A DNA stretch of 44,522 bases from an uncultured Ignavibacteriota bacterium (lineage in GTDB: Bacteria; Bacteroidota; Ignavibacteria; UBA10030; UBA8401): contig CAJBTU010000328.1 of the NCBI GenBank assembly GCA_903958625.1, forward strand, positions 1-44,522, written 5' to 3'. The position numbers were made by a program, and so were the translations under genes. The notes below the pieces were generated by a model. That model saw nothing but the letters and a program-made list of their open reading frames with translations, was not told the DNA's origin and ran no database searches. Each line of letters opens with the position of its first letter. Position 1 is the first letter of the stretch. Of the stretch, positions 20,283 to 30,582 are shown piece after piece.

Positions 20283-23200
20283 ATGCAGACTTCCGAATTC
20301 TTTAGATATCCATTGGCACAGAAATTTTTCTCCGGCAACTCCAACCGTATGGGACGGAGGGCACTGTTTTTGCTGGTCATGGCTCTATCTCCTTCCCTTA
20401 TATTTTCTCAAGAAGTATTCCTTTCCGTTTCCGGAAAGCAGGCGCTCTTAAAAGAAACGGGGGACAAAATCCATCAATACGATTTCTGGATCAAACCGGA
20501 GGCAAATGCAACGACAGCATCACTGCATCTTTTTGATGCCGGACTCGGCGGAGTGGCCGATGTTGTCAATGGAATAATGGAAACCAAAACAACCTTTGAA
20601 CTCATTCCGTTCGACGCACTCTATTCCTACGCGAATGGAAAGCTTTCCGTAACGGCAAAAACAGCCAAGGCAGCAGAAAAATTAACGGCACGTGACGAAC
20701 AGCAGTATTACAATCGCTGGAAAAAATTCGCCTCACTCGATGCATCGCAAAAGAACGGTTGGATACTGCGTGTGCGTGCCGGCGACGGCAATGATGTCAA
20801 CAGTTTTCAGCTTATTGTTGCCGACTCCAACTCCGTAACATCAACGCGGAATGATTGGTCGATTCTTGCCGTAGATCTTTCCGTCTGCCTGTACCGCGTT
20901 CCTCAGAATGCGGAGATGCAATTGCGGCCTTTTCAACCGGCGGAAAATTCAAGCAGGTCATTCGCATCGTTCGGAGAAGAACAGCATCAGGTAGGAATCC
21001 GTGATGAATTCGGTAATTTTTCGAAAATTCCCGTTGCAAAGGGATTCTTCGTTCCAACGCTTCCCAATGGGATGAAGAATGCATGGGGTCTTACTATTTC
21101 CGGTTCACCGTTAAAGGTGAACAACCTCGTTATTAAAGGTATCTCTACGCCGGTCCTGTGGGATCTAAAACCAGTGATCGTACGTCAGCCGCAAAAGCCG
21201 GCCATCGACGCGGTACAACTGGCCAGTTCGTCGTGCAACAATGTGGTTCTCGCTCTAACGGAAGCAACAAAGAAGAACCTTTTCGTCGGTGTGCCGATAT
21301 GGAGTTTCGGAAAAACGATCGTGGAAAAAGATTCTGCTGATATCGATTTCAAACGGCCGGGTAAGAGTATGGTATCCTTGTTTGTTCCAACGCGCGGAAT
21401 CTATTTCCCGAAATACTGGCGGCAGGAAATTACCGTTCATGTGAATGCCGCACCGAAAGCCGTCATCACTGCCGATAAACTCATCGTAGCTCCGGGTGAA
21501 ATCGTTACGCTCTCGTCGGCCTCTTCGTCTGATCCTGAACGTTCTCCCCTTACATACCAATGGTTTGTCAACGGCGAATTCCGCGGCGACGAAAAGATAC
21601 TGACGCTTTCGAGTCTTTTGCCGACAACCTATAATGTTAAACTCATCGTGGACGATGGTGCACCAAACTCGTCGTGCACGGAAGCAGAGGCGCAGCAGAA
21701 TATCCGCATCAACGCACAGCCGTATGTGGATGTGAACTTCCGGACGATCTTCGGACGATCCACCACCGTACCGTTCGTGGTAGAGAATGTTGCCGATAAT
21801 GATAACGATATGCTTGATTTTCTCTGGAAAGGTGCCGGAATTGTCAGCGCAACCAAAGGAAATTCAATCACCGTGCGGCACGATAAGGCCGGAACATATT
21901 CTCTAACGTTGACGGCAAATGACAGGACCAACACGTCGAATTCTACATTCACTCAAACGATCGTCTATCGGGTCAATGCCGAACCTTTTCCTTCTTTTGA
22001 ACTGGTGAAGCAGGCTGCGCCAGGCGACATGCTGAACGTGCGTGCTTCGGCCACTGATGATGACAATTCCTCGGTTGCGTTCTCGTGGACTTCATCGGAA
22101 GGACATGCCTTGACCGGAAAAGATGCACAGATCTCCTTCACGTCTCCGGGCAATTTTTCTGTCACACTCACCGCCGATGACGGCGAGAACGTTGAAAACT
22201 CCGTTCAGTCGATAACAAAGACCGTTCACATCAATGCACCTCCGATCCCGGCGATTATTGCGGAAAAACGTTCCATCTCTGCGCGGCAAAAGATCTCCGC
22301 AGAGAAAACGATCGATGCTGACCAAAAAGATCTTCTCTATACATGGAATTTTGGCGATGGTACGACCGGAAGCGAAAAAAATGTTGTCCACGAATTCCAG
22401 CGGAGCGGACGGTATGTCATCACCTTAACCGTGGATGACCGGCAGAAGCAATCAAACAGCATCCGGTCAACAACGCACGAACTAGTGATTAACCGTTATC
22501 CGACGGCGCAATTCTCACTCCCAACGCAATGGGAACCGACTCGTCCGTTACAGGTGGACGGTTCAGTCAGCAGCGATCCCGATGGTGCAATCTCGGCATA
22601 CGCCTGGTACGTAAATGGGAAAGAAGTTGCACAAGGAGTGAATCCATTCATAACATTCGATGAAGCGGGTGATTACGCCGTAGCGCTAAAAGTCACCGAC
22701 AATTCCGGATTCGATGATGCTGTTGCCATCAAAACAATTCCGATTCACATAAATTATCCGCCGGCGGTACGCTGGAAAATGGTCCCCGATGTTGCGGAAC
22801 CGAATGTTGCCGTAACATTCGAGGCTAGCGCATCTACCGACAGGGAAACAAAAAGTCTGAAATCTGTCCGGTGGAATTTCTCCGACGGCACAACAGCCGA
22901 AGGAATGAGCATTAAGAAAACTTTCTCCCGTTCCGGAACCATAACGGTGAGCGCTATCGTGGATGATGGTGCGGGATTTGCAAATTCCGCTCAATCACTG
23001 CAAAAAAATATTCTCGTGAATGCATCACCGATCATCGTCACCAAAACGCTGATCAGAACCAATTCGCGCCGCATTGTTCTTGATGCAAGTCAAAGTTACG
23101 ATATCGATAAACATGCCGTCCATTTTGAATGGCTGCTTCCGGATAGAACGCGCGTCAATAAAGCCTCGTTCACCTGGGATGCACCTTCGGGAGGCGTTCA

Positions 23201-25070
23201 TTTTATCACTTTAACGGCAAACGACAGACAGGGACGGAAGAACAGCATCACGCGAGAGACAATTAAGATTCTCGTCAACCGTCCGCCGGTTGCCGTCGTT
23301 GATTCGCTCGTCTATTCGTGCACAGGCCAAACCATTCTCTTCAACGGCTCGCTGTCTTACGATCCGGACGGCGATGCGATTTCAACCAAATGGGATTTCG
23401 GTGATGGAGCATCATCGACAGAAACAAATCCTGCACACACGTATAAGACTCCCGGATACTATACGGTGAAACTGCTGCTCGACGATGGTTTTGCCGATCA
23501 GCCAACAACCGCAACGATTCCGATCATTATTGAAGGTTCGCCGGTCGCATATCAAACATTCACCGATACGACCATCTGCGTGAATGTTCCGCTTGATTTT
23601 GACGGAACCCGTAGCATCGACCCGAACGGACCGATCGGTTCTTACACATGGGATTTCGGCGACGGCATCAATTCGTTCGGATCGAAGGTATCGCATGCTT
23701 ACACCAAAGCAGGAACATATTTTACCACGCTTACCGTCGTTGGCAGCGGGAGCGGACGATGCAGCAAGGTCAGCCAGGCAACCTCAACGATCCATGTGAT
23801 TGAAGGACCCACGGCAAAGTTCACTATGCCCGAACGGGTAAGCATCGGAGAACTGGTCAGTATCAATCCCTCTATTTCCAAACCAAATGGTCCGGTCTCG
23901 TCCGTGCGGTGGAAACTGGGAAAAGACACAACGATCATTGCACTACAGCTGGAACAAGTACAATACCGGTTCAAAAAAGCTGGAACGTATGAAATAGAAT
24001 TGATGATCAACATCCAGTCAACGACGAACTGTAATTCTGCGGTAGCAATGAAAAAAATCATCGTGAATGAACCTCCCGCCATTGTCTGGAACATCCCGAC
24101 CGATGCGGCGCTTGGCGACCAACTGGTTCTTGATGCGTCAAAATCATTCGATGCTGACGGGATCATAGCGCAATATCATTGGAGGATCGACGGAAACCAT
24201 ATCGGAACAACACCGATCGTTACCGCCGCAAATCTCTCGGCAGGAAAGCATACCGTTGAACTGACGATCACCGACAATTCGCAAACACTATCACAATCCG
24301 TGAGCACACAAGCGACGGTCCGGATCAATTCAAAACCGAATCCGACATTTACTTTATCCGAACCGCTCTATGAAAATGAAACCGTCGTTTTGAAGCCCGA
24401 ACAGCTTAACGATGCCGATGGTGATCCTTTAACATTCATCTGGAGAGTGAACGATTCTGCCGTTCCATCCGATTCCGTCCGGCTTTCTGCGGGAAGAACG
24501 ATCGTAACGCTGATTGCGGATGACGGAAAGAAGGTGCGCAATTCGAAAGATTCCGTCCAGAAGGAATTCTTTGTGACGGCAAAGCCAACCTTTGAGATTG
24601 ACTATCCGGAGAATTGGATCGTGGGAACAGAGATCAACATCAATAAACTCTTCAACAGCGGCACAGTCAATTTCATTGCCAATAACGCCATACTGCCGGC
24701 GTGGACCCCGAAGACGTCCGGCAAACAATCTGCCGCCATCGCTTGGACTCCAAAAGGGAAACCGCTCTCCGAAACATTGTTGAATGTTACGGTATGGGAT
24801 TCGCTCGCCTTTTCCGAAAAACCGGCGGCGATGAAAATGATTTGGAATCCGTCGAACCCGACGATCATTCTTACGGCTCCTATGGTGAATCGTCCAGACA
24901 ATGCAAAAGTTATTTATGAATGGCGAAAAGGTAAGGCAGCATTTGGTGTCGGTAAAGTTGTAGATGTGTTGTTAAACAAAGGAAAGAATGTTTTCACCGT
25001 TCGCGCTATCGATCAGGAGATCATGGGAGCACATCCGGTGGAGATCGATATCGTAGTGATCTGCGAATAG
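20283..25070 (+). CDS. Giant multi-PKD-domain secreted protein (1595 aa)
   Basis: Many PKD signatures: YTWDFGDGINSFGSKVSHAYTKAGTYFTTLTV, TKWDFGDGASSTETNPAHTYKTPGYYTVKLLLDDG, YTWNFGDGTTGSEKNVVHEF. Signal peptide near the N-terminus. Confidence 0.92.
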   Translation: MQTSEFFRYPLAQKFFSGNSNRMGRRALFLLVMALSPSLIFSQEVFLSVSGKQALLKETGDKIHQYDFWIKPEANATTASLHLFDAGLGGVADVVNGIMETKTTFELIPFDALYSYANGKLSVTAKTAKAAEKLTARDEQQYYNRWKKFASLDASQKNGWILRVRAGDGNDVNSFQLIVADSNSVTSTRNDWSILAVDLSVCLYRVPQNAEMQLRPFQPAENSSRSFASFGEEQHQVGIRDEFGNFSKIPVAKGFFVPTLPNGMKNAWGLTISGSPLKVNNLVIKGISTPVLWDLKPVIVRQPQKPAIDAVQLASSSCNNVVLALTEATKKNLFVGVPIWSFGKTIVEKDSADIDFKRPGKSMVSLFVPTRGIYFPKYWRQEITVHVNAAPKAVITADKLIVAPGEIVTLSSASSSDPERSPLTYQWFVNGEFRGDEKILTLSSLLPTTYNVKLIVDDGAPNSSCTEAEAQQNIRINAQPYVDVNFRTIFGRSTTVPFVVENVADNDNDMLDFLWKGAGIVSATKGNSITVRHDKAGTYSLTLTANDRTNTSNSTFTQTIVYRVNAEPFPSFELVKQAAPGDMLNVRASATDDDNSSVAFSWTSSEGHALTGKDAQISFTSPGNFSVTLTADDGENVENSVQSITKTVHINAPPIPAIIAEKRSISARQKISAEKTIDADQKDLLYTWNFGDGTTGSEKNVVHEFQRSGRYVITLTVDDRQKQSNSIRSTTHELVINRYPTAQFSLPTQWEPTRPLQVDGSVSSDPDGAISAYAWYVNGKEVAQGVNPFITFDEAGDYAVALKVTDNSGFDDAVAIKTIPIHINYPPAVRWKMVPDVAEPNVAVTFEASASTDRETKSLKSVRWNFSDGTTAEGMSIKKTFSRSGTITVSAIVDDGAGFANSAQSLQKNILVNASPIIVTKTLIRTNSRRIVLDASQSYDIDKHAVHFEWLLPDRTRVNKASFTWDAPSGGVHFITLTANDRQGRKNSITRETIKILVNRPPVAVVDSLVYSCTGQTILFNGSLSYDPDGDAISTKWDFGDGASSTETNPAHTYKTPGYYTVKLLLDDGFADQPTTATIPIIIEGSPVAYQTFTDTTICVNVPLDFDGTRSIDPNGPIGSYTWDFGDGINSFGSKVSHAYTKAGTYFTTLTVVGSGSGRCSKVSQATSTIHVIEGPTAKFTMPERVSIGELVSINPSISKPNGPVSSVRWKLGKDTTIIALQLEQVQYRFKKAGTYEIELMINIQSTTNCNSAVAMKKIIVNEPPAIVWNIPTDAALGDQLVLDASKSFDADGIIAQYHWRIDGNHIGTTPIVTAANLSAGKHTVELTITDNSQTLSQSVSTQATVRINSKPNPTFTLSEPLYENETVVLKPEQLNDADGDPLTFIWRVNDSAVPSDSVRLSAGRTIVTLIADDGKKVRNSKDSVQKEFFVTAKPTFEIDYPENWIVGTEININKLFNSGTVNFIANNAILPAWTPKTSGKQSAAIAWTPKGKPLSETLLNVTVWDSLAFSEKPAAMKMIWNPSNPTIILTAPMVNRPDNAKVIYEWRKGKAAFGVGKVVDVLLNKGKNVFTVRAIDQEIMGAHPVEIDIVVICE

Positions 25071-25104
25071 TGATTTACTGTTGATGCAGATCTTGCACAA
25101 AGAG

Positions 25105-25142
25105 AAAAAGTCCGGCATACGAAACGTGCCGGACTTTTTTTT
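25105..25142 (+). terminator. Rho-independent terminator
   Basis: AAAAAGTCCGGCA-TACGAAACG-TGCCGGACTTTTTTTT. Confidence 0.9.
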
Positions 25143-25364
25143 GGGTTATCCTTCGCATAAATATTTTTTCTCTTGCAAAGGATGGCGCCATAAGTATTCC
25201 ACAATATTATTCTGATCTCCTCTATTCAATTGCGGTGGAAATAATTTTTTAGACCTCCTTTATTTTTTCACCCCCGTCCGAAAAAAACGGTCGCCCTTTC
25301 CGAAAATCAAATCAAGACATTTCGCTCCGTTGCATCTTTTTCTTGTCTTGTTCAAGGAGGGAAA

Positions 25365-27140
25365 ATGCGCTACCTTTTGAGAACAATATTTCACACCATT
25401 CCATTGAGGCAATTCATGAAAGCTCCGGTCAAACTTTTTGATGTTCCGGCAATAACTTCACTTCAAGACATGATCATTCAGTCGGCGAACAGGTACGGCG
25501 ACAAACTCGCCCTTGAAGATCTGAATGATACACCGATCCCCCGGCTGACATATAGCGCATTGTTGAAGCATATCCTGAAATTCGGTTCTGCATTGAAAGC
25601 TTTGGGCGTAAAAGAACGAAGTCACATAGCGGTGATCGGCGAAAATCGGGTCCAATGGGCCCTCAGTTATTTAACGATGTCGTGTTTTAATTACGTTGTT
25701 GTGCCGATCGACAGGAACCTGAATCAAAACGAGATCCTGAACGTCATCCACGAATCCGACGCCGAAGCGGTCATCTTCACATCGCAATACGAACAGATCT
25801 TCATTGAGTCGCACTCATCGCTGCACAAAGTAAAACAGTACATCTCCATGGATCCGATATCATACGGACATAATTTTTCTTCAATGGCAGAACTGATCAG
25901 AACGTCACACGGCTGCTCCACCGATGAACTTCCGAAGATCGATCCGAAAGAAATGGCCGCCGTTATTTTCACCTCCGGAACGCTCGGCAGGGCAAAAGGC
26001 GTAATGCTTTCGCAGAACAATATCTCGTCGAATTTAATGGCAATGCTCAGTCTGTTTATGATGTACCCAAGCGACCGGTTTCTATCCGTTCTGCCGATGC
26101 ACCATACCTATGAATGCAACTGCGGATTGCTCTGCCCGCTGTATGCCGGCTCATCGATCCATTTTGCCCGTTCCCTGAAAACCGTCGTTGACGATCTGCA
26201 GCGGGTGCGCGCAACAATTCTGCTCGGCGTGCCGCTGTTGTACGATAAAATGTTCAAACGGATCCACAAAGGAATTCAGGAGAAAAAAACCGTTGCGAAA
26301 GTATTGAGCCCATTGATCAAACTCACCGATATCATGCAGAATGTCGGCTGGAAGAATGCAAAAAAATCTATCTTCAAGGATCTCCACCACAAGTTCGGCG
26401 GATCGATCCGGTTCTTCATTGCCGGCGGAGCCGCACCGGATCCTCTCGTAGCGAAAGGCCTGCGTGATCTTGGATTTAATTTCATTCAGGGTTACGGACT
26501 GACAGAAACATCGCCGATCCTTGCCTTGAACTCACCGTTCAAACTAAAAGATGATGCTGCCGGGATTCCGCTGCCGGGAACGGAGATACGCATCAACGAA
26601 CCGGACAAAGAAGGGATTGGCGAGGTCTACGGAAAAGGTCCGAATGTGATGCTGGGATATTACAAAAATCCGAAAGCGACGGCGGACGTCTTTCAGGATG
26701 GTTGGTTCAAAACGGGTGATCTGGGTTATTTTGACGATGACGGTTTTCTTCATATCAGCGGACGGAAAAAGAACGTGATCATTTCCAAATCGGGAAAGAA
26801 TGTCTTTCCGGAAGAGATCGAAGACGTGCTGAACCGAAGTCCGTTCATTCTGGAATCGCTCGTTTACGGGGCAGAAGATGCAAAGCAGGATGAGGTCATC
26901 GCCGCGCAGGTCGTTGTCGATGCGGAAGCGTTCATCGAACTGGCGGAATCGTCAGGAAAAGAAATCACGAAGGAGTTCCTGCACCAGATCATTGCCGATG
27001 AAGTTTCAAAAGTGAACAAACAGCTCAGCAGTTATAAACAGATCCGGAAGTTCGTCATCCGAGACCAGGAGTTCCAGAAAACAACAACGCAAAAGATCAA
27101 ACGTTTTGCGAACCTTGCGCCCCAACCGGTGGAAGAATAA
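25365..27140 (+). CDS. Long-chain fatty acid--CoA ligase / AMP-dependent synthetase
   Basis: AVIFTSGTLGRAKGVMLSQNN, GYGLTETSPILALN, WFKTGDLGYFDDDGFLHISGRKKNVII. Strong RBS AAGGAGGGAAAATG. Confidence 0.94.
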   Translation: MRYLLRTIFHTIPLRQFMKAPVKLFDVPAITSLQDMIIQSANRYGDKLALEDLNDTPIPRLTYSALLKHILKFGSALKALGVKERSHIAVIGENRVQWALSYLTMSCFNYVVVPIDRNLNQNEILNVIHESDAEAVIFTSQYEQIFIESHSSLHKVKQYISMDPISYGHNFSSMAELIRTSHGCSTDELPKIDPKEMAAVIFTSGTLGRAKGVMLSQNNISSNLMAMLSLFMMYPSDRFLSVLPMHHTYECNCGLLCPLYAGSSIHFARSLKTVVDDLQRVRATILLGVPLLYDKMFKRIHKGIQEKKTVAKVLSPLIKLTDIMQNVGWKNAKKSIFKDLHHKFGGSIRFFIAGGAAPDPLVAKGLRDLGFNFIQGYGLTETSPILALNSPFKLKDDAAGIPLPGTEIRINEPDKEGIGEVYGKGPNVMLGYYKNPKATADVFQDGWFKTGDLGYFDDDGFLHISGRKKNVIISKSGKNVFPEEIEDVLNRSPFILESLVYGAEDAKQDEVIAAQVVVDAEAFIELAESSGKEITKEFLHQIIADEVSKVNKQLSSYKQIRKFVIRDQEFQKTTTQKIKRFANLAPQPVEE

Positions 27141-27143
27141 TTC

Positions 27144-27174
27144 AAACGCCGACCTCTGGTCGGCGTTTTTGTTT
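27144..27174 (+). terminator. Rho-independent terminator
   Basis: AAACGCCGACC-TCT-GGTCGGCGTTTTTGTTT. Confidence 0.9.
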
Positions 27175-27213
27175 ACAAAAAATCTGTGCGGCAATGTGCC
27201 GTGATATGCTGGT

Positions 27214-27729
27214 TTAATCCCTCAGCCACGCCATAAAGATATCATCCTCAAATCCGCCCTTAACACTCCGGATCCTTTTTTCCAGGCGTCCCTCACGTTT
27301 AAATCCGAGCGACTCGTAGAAACGAAGGGCCCGTTCGTTGCTTTCCCTGGCAATTAGTTCTATCCGCAGTATATCAGGACATTTTGTGATGACCTCATTC
27401 AGCAATTCCGTAAAGAGCAGTTTCCCAATCCCCTTACCCTGATATTCAGGGTCGACGGCTATGGTCAGATCGCCCAGCACATGCGCAAATGTTGCCACGC
27501 CGTTCCGGTAGCAATGCACTTCGCCGATGATCCGGCCGGCGCTGTGTGATGACGCAACAAGTTCGATCCCGTCCGAAATGCTTTTTGAAACAAAATGTTC
27601 TACATGCTCGCGCGTGATCTCCGGAACGGTCCGTGCTAGTCCGCCTTCAATTTCCGCTACGCGTAGGTATAGTTCTTCGATGGAAGGAATGTCATTAACG
27701 AACGACCTGCGGATAAGAATATTGTCCAT
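27214..27729 (-). CDS. GNAT family N-acetyltransferase (ORF extends to 27765)
   Basis: LTIAVDPEYQGKGIGKLLFTEL acetyl-CoA motif and NERALRFYESLGFKREGR. Confidence 0.92.
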   Translation of the reverse strand: MDNILIRRSFVNDIPSIEELYLRVAEIEGGLARTVPEITREHVEHFVSKSISDGIELVASSHSAGRIIGEVHCYRNGVATFAHVLGDLTIAVDPEYQGKGIGKLLFTELLNEVITKCPDILRIELIARESNERALRFYESLGFKREGRLEKRIRSVKGGFEDDIFMAWLRD

Positions 27730-27801
27730 CGTCTTTAAAATATCATCAGCGCGGACATTCTGCATTTTTTGCAGAGAAGCCGCGCCGATGGTAAAAATAG
27801 T

Positions 27802-30204
27802 CTAATGCTTCTTTCCCTCGATCGCTGCAATCTCGTTCAGCAGATCACGTTTTGTAAATCCCGATTTCTTCATCAGCGAAACCACGAATCCTTCCAGCTG
27901 TTCGCGGGTCTCATCATCGATCTCCATGGAGGTCATGATCATCACCGGAATTGTATATGTTGCCGAACTATGTTTCAATTGATAGGCAACGCTGAAGCCG
28001 GACATTTCCGGCATTACAAGGTCCAGAATAATCAGGTCCGGTTTTTCCTTTTCTGCCAGCACAAGTCCATCTTTGCCGTTATGCGCTTTGATCACCGTGC
28101 AGCCTTCAGCTTCCAGAATTATCTGGACAAGATCGGTAACCGACCGGTCATCGTCGATCACGAGAATCTTCGCAGAATTCTGCGCACTTCTTCCCTCCAC
28201 TTTTTTCACTGCAGCGATCAGATCATCTTTCTGCACCGGCTTCACAAAATATTCCACTGCGCCGAGACCAAACCCGACATTCCGTTCATCCACCATGGAG
28301 ATGATGATCACGGGAATCTCCCGGCAGAGCGGATGATCCTTCAGTTCCCGCAGCACCTGCCAGCCATCCTTCACCGGTATCAAAATATCGAGCGTGATCA
28401 CATCGGGTTTCCATAATTTCGCTTTTTCCAGCGCTTCTACTCCGTTCGTCGCTATCTCTACCATATAACCGGATTCCGTCAGATACGTGTGAAGCAGCGT
28501 GCGGGCATGCGGTTTATCTTCAACGATCAGCACCCTCTTTTGACGGCTACCGTCTGTGGTTTCCGAGATCTTTTTAAACACCTTCTCTGCCTCGTTCTCT
28601 ACCTGAACCATCATCGGAATTCGGGCAATGAATGTGCTTCCTTCACCGTATTCGCTCACAACAAACAGCGAACCGCCGTGCAGTTCCGTCAGTTTCTTGG
28701 TGATGGCAAGTCCAAGACCTGTTCCTTCGGTCTTCTTCGATCCCTGATCGGTCTGCTGGAACGGCTGGAACAATGATGTGATCTCTTCTTTGCGGATACC
28801 GACACCGAAATCCTGGACGGAAAATTCGATTTCGTTCTGCCTCCGTTTAGCAGAGATGATTACCTTCCCTTCTCCATGGCTGAACTTTATCGCATTCGTC
28901 ACAAGATTCAGCAGTATCTGTTTCATCCGCACGCCGTCTGCAATAATATCATCCAGTTCGCCATCCATGGATATCTCTAAAGAGATCTTCTTGGCTTCTA
29001 GCTGCGGCTGCACAACGTGCCTTACGCTGTCAAAAAGAGTGCGGATACCGACAGGAGCAAACCGGAGGTCCATTTTCCCGGCTTCGATCTTCGAAAGGTC
29101 CAAAATATCGTTGATAAGGTGGAGCAAATGTGTTCCGCTTGATTTGATCGCAGAGTTAAACTGTACCAGCGAATCGTGCTTTATTGCCGAGCCTTCTTCG
29201 GTGATCAGATCCGAAAATCCGATGATGGAGTTGAGCGGAGAGCGGAGTTCATGACTGAAAAAAGCCAAAAATCGTTTCAATTTTTCATGCGCTTCCATCG
29301 TTTGCGCACGCTGGATCTCAAGATCCACATTCTTTACGCGCAATTCATCGATCAAACCGCGGCGACTGACACCGACGGTAATCTCGCTTGCCAAAAGCGA
29401 AAGGAACGACAGTTCCTTCTCAACAAGTTCGCGCGAACTCTGGAGAAGGATCTCCAGCACGCCAAGTTTCTCTTTTTCAATACGAAGCGGAAGGGAGATG
29501 AGCGTTGTTACGGTCGAAGTGATCACCATTTCCGGTGCGAACGAGAACAATACGCTGCGCGCAAGATCGGTCGTAACTATCTTGTTCCCGGTGGAGAATG
29601 CCTCGATGCTGGAAAAGTTGGAATTGTTGGCAATCGAGAGTGCATAGATATTCTTCTGCAGATCGGTCAGCGGTAATTCCGGCGCCAGCAGTATCAATTG
29701 TTCGTCCGCCGGACGATGAAAATAGAGCAGAACATTCTGAGGAGGCAGTTCGTATCTTTTTGCGATCACACGGACCACTTCGGAACAGAGATCCTCCAAT
29801 TGACTTGCGGTATTGATCGCGTGAGAGATATCGAGTAGCGTCTCACGCTGGCGTTCTTCGATCTTCCGTTCGGTGATATCCGTTAGAAAAACGGACAAGC
29901 CGTTTTCATTTGGATAGATCCGGAAATCATACCACTTTTCCATTGTGAGATCTTTGGTATGATTTGTGGCGGTCTGGAAGGTGTTCGTTTCGATCGCAAG
30001 TTTGTATTTGATCCCGACATCGTGTTTTTCAAGGTTCGGAAAGATCTCGAAGATATTCTTTCCGATCACGTCGTTGCGTTTCCAATACGTTCCCTCTTCC
30101 GCCGCTTTGTTCCAATACGTGATGTTGAAATTTTTATCCAGAGCGAAAAATCCGCCGGAGATGCTTTCAAGTATTTCTTGTGAATTGAGATTGGGATGGG
30201 ACAT
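27802..30204 (-). CDS. Hybrid sensor histidine kinase: PAS, GAF-like region, HisKA, HATPase, two receiver domains (ORF extends to 30237)
   Basis: FSHELRSPLNSIIGFSD H-box, GTGLGLAITKKL, then receivers with PDVITLDILIPVKDGW and PDLIILDLVMPEMSGF phosphoacceptor Asp motifs. Confidence 0.94.
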   Translation of the reverse strand: MSHPNLNSQEILESISGGFFALDKNFNITYWNKAAEEGTYWKRNDVIGKNIFEIFPNLEKHDVGIKYKLAIETNTFQTATNHTKDLTMEKWYDFRIYPNENGLSVFLTDITERKIEERQRETLLDISHAINTASQLEDLCSEVVRVIAKRYELPPQNVLLYFHRPADEQLILLAPELPLTDLQKNIYALSIANNSNFSSIEAFSTGNKIVTTDLARSVLFSFAPEMVITSTVTTLISLPLRIEKEKLGVLEILLQSSRELVEKELSFLSLLASEITVGVSRRGLIDELRVKNVDLEIQRAQTMEAHEKLKRFLAFFSHELRSPLNSIIGFSDLITEEGSAIKHDSLVQFNSAIKSSGTHLLHLINDILDLSKIEAGKMDLRFAPVGIRTLFDSVRHVVQPQLEAKKISLEISMDGELDDIIADGVRMKQILLNLVTNAIKFSHGEGKVIISAKRRQNEIEFSVQDFGVGIRKEEITSLFQPFQQTDQGSKKTEGTGLGLAITKKLTELHGGSLFVVSEYGEGSTFIARIPMMVQVENEAEKVFKKISETTDGSRQKRVLIVEDKPHARTLLHTYLTESGYMVEIATNGVEALEKAKLWKPDVITLDILIPVKDGWQVLRELKDHPLCREIPVIIISMVDERNVGFGLGAVEYFVKPVQKDDLIAAVKKVEGRSAQNSAKILVIDDDRSVTDLVQIILEAEGCTVIKAHNGKDGLVLAEKEKPDLIILDLVMPEMSGFSVAYQLKHSSATYTIPVMIMTSMEIDDETREQLEGFVVSLMKKSGFTKRDLLNEIAAIEGKKH

Positions 30205-30223
30205 GCTGTAATGGGAAAAGTAA

Positions 30224-30270
30224 GATACCGGAAACATGATACTGGAATTTCCACTATCATGTTTCAGTAT
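30224..30270. repeat. Imperfect long inverted repeat upstream of the hybrid kinase
   Basis: GATACCGGAAACATGATACTGGAA-T-TTCCACTATCATGTTTCAGTAT. The inner arms match 11/12 (ATGATACTGGAA / TTCCACTATCAT). Confidence 0.7.
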
Positions 30271-30324
30271 GGGATAATTAAAGACTCATTGTGCTGTTTT
30301 TTTCTTCCGTAACTTGATTCAACC

Positions 30325-30582
30325 TCATCGATTCAAGTGCGGAGGTTGAAATCCGCGGTATGTATCGAACTGTGAATCGTAAAAAACAAGATTAAAATTG
30401 CTGTCGCGTAATGTTCCGCCCGATGGATACAGATAGAATTCCGAAAGGTCCTCTGTTCTTGTCTTGGCAAGCAAACCGCCGGCCGTATAGAATTTTACCG
30501 TATAAAATCCCTGCGTGAACGGCGCTGTCTTCAATTGGCAGTGGAGATTCGCTTCAGTGAAAATGAAGATATCGTCGTTCAT
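30325..30582 (-). CDS. Small hypothetical protein overlapping the GroES-like gene end
   Basis: 85-aa ORF whose start overlaps the stop of the upstream gene. The FYTVKFYTAGGLLAKTRTEDLSEFYLYPSG beta-rich sequence looks like a real protein. Confidence 0.6.
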   Translation of the reverse strand: MNDDIFIFTEANLHCQLKTAPFTQGFYTVKFYTAGGLLAKTRTEDLSEFYLYPSGGTLRDSNFNLVFYDSQFDTYRGFQPPHLNR

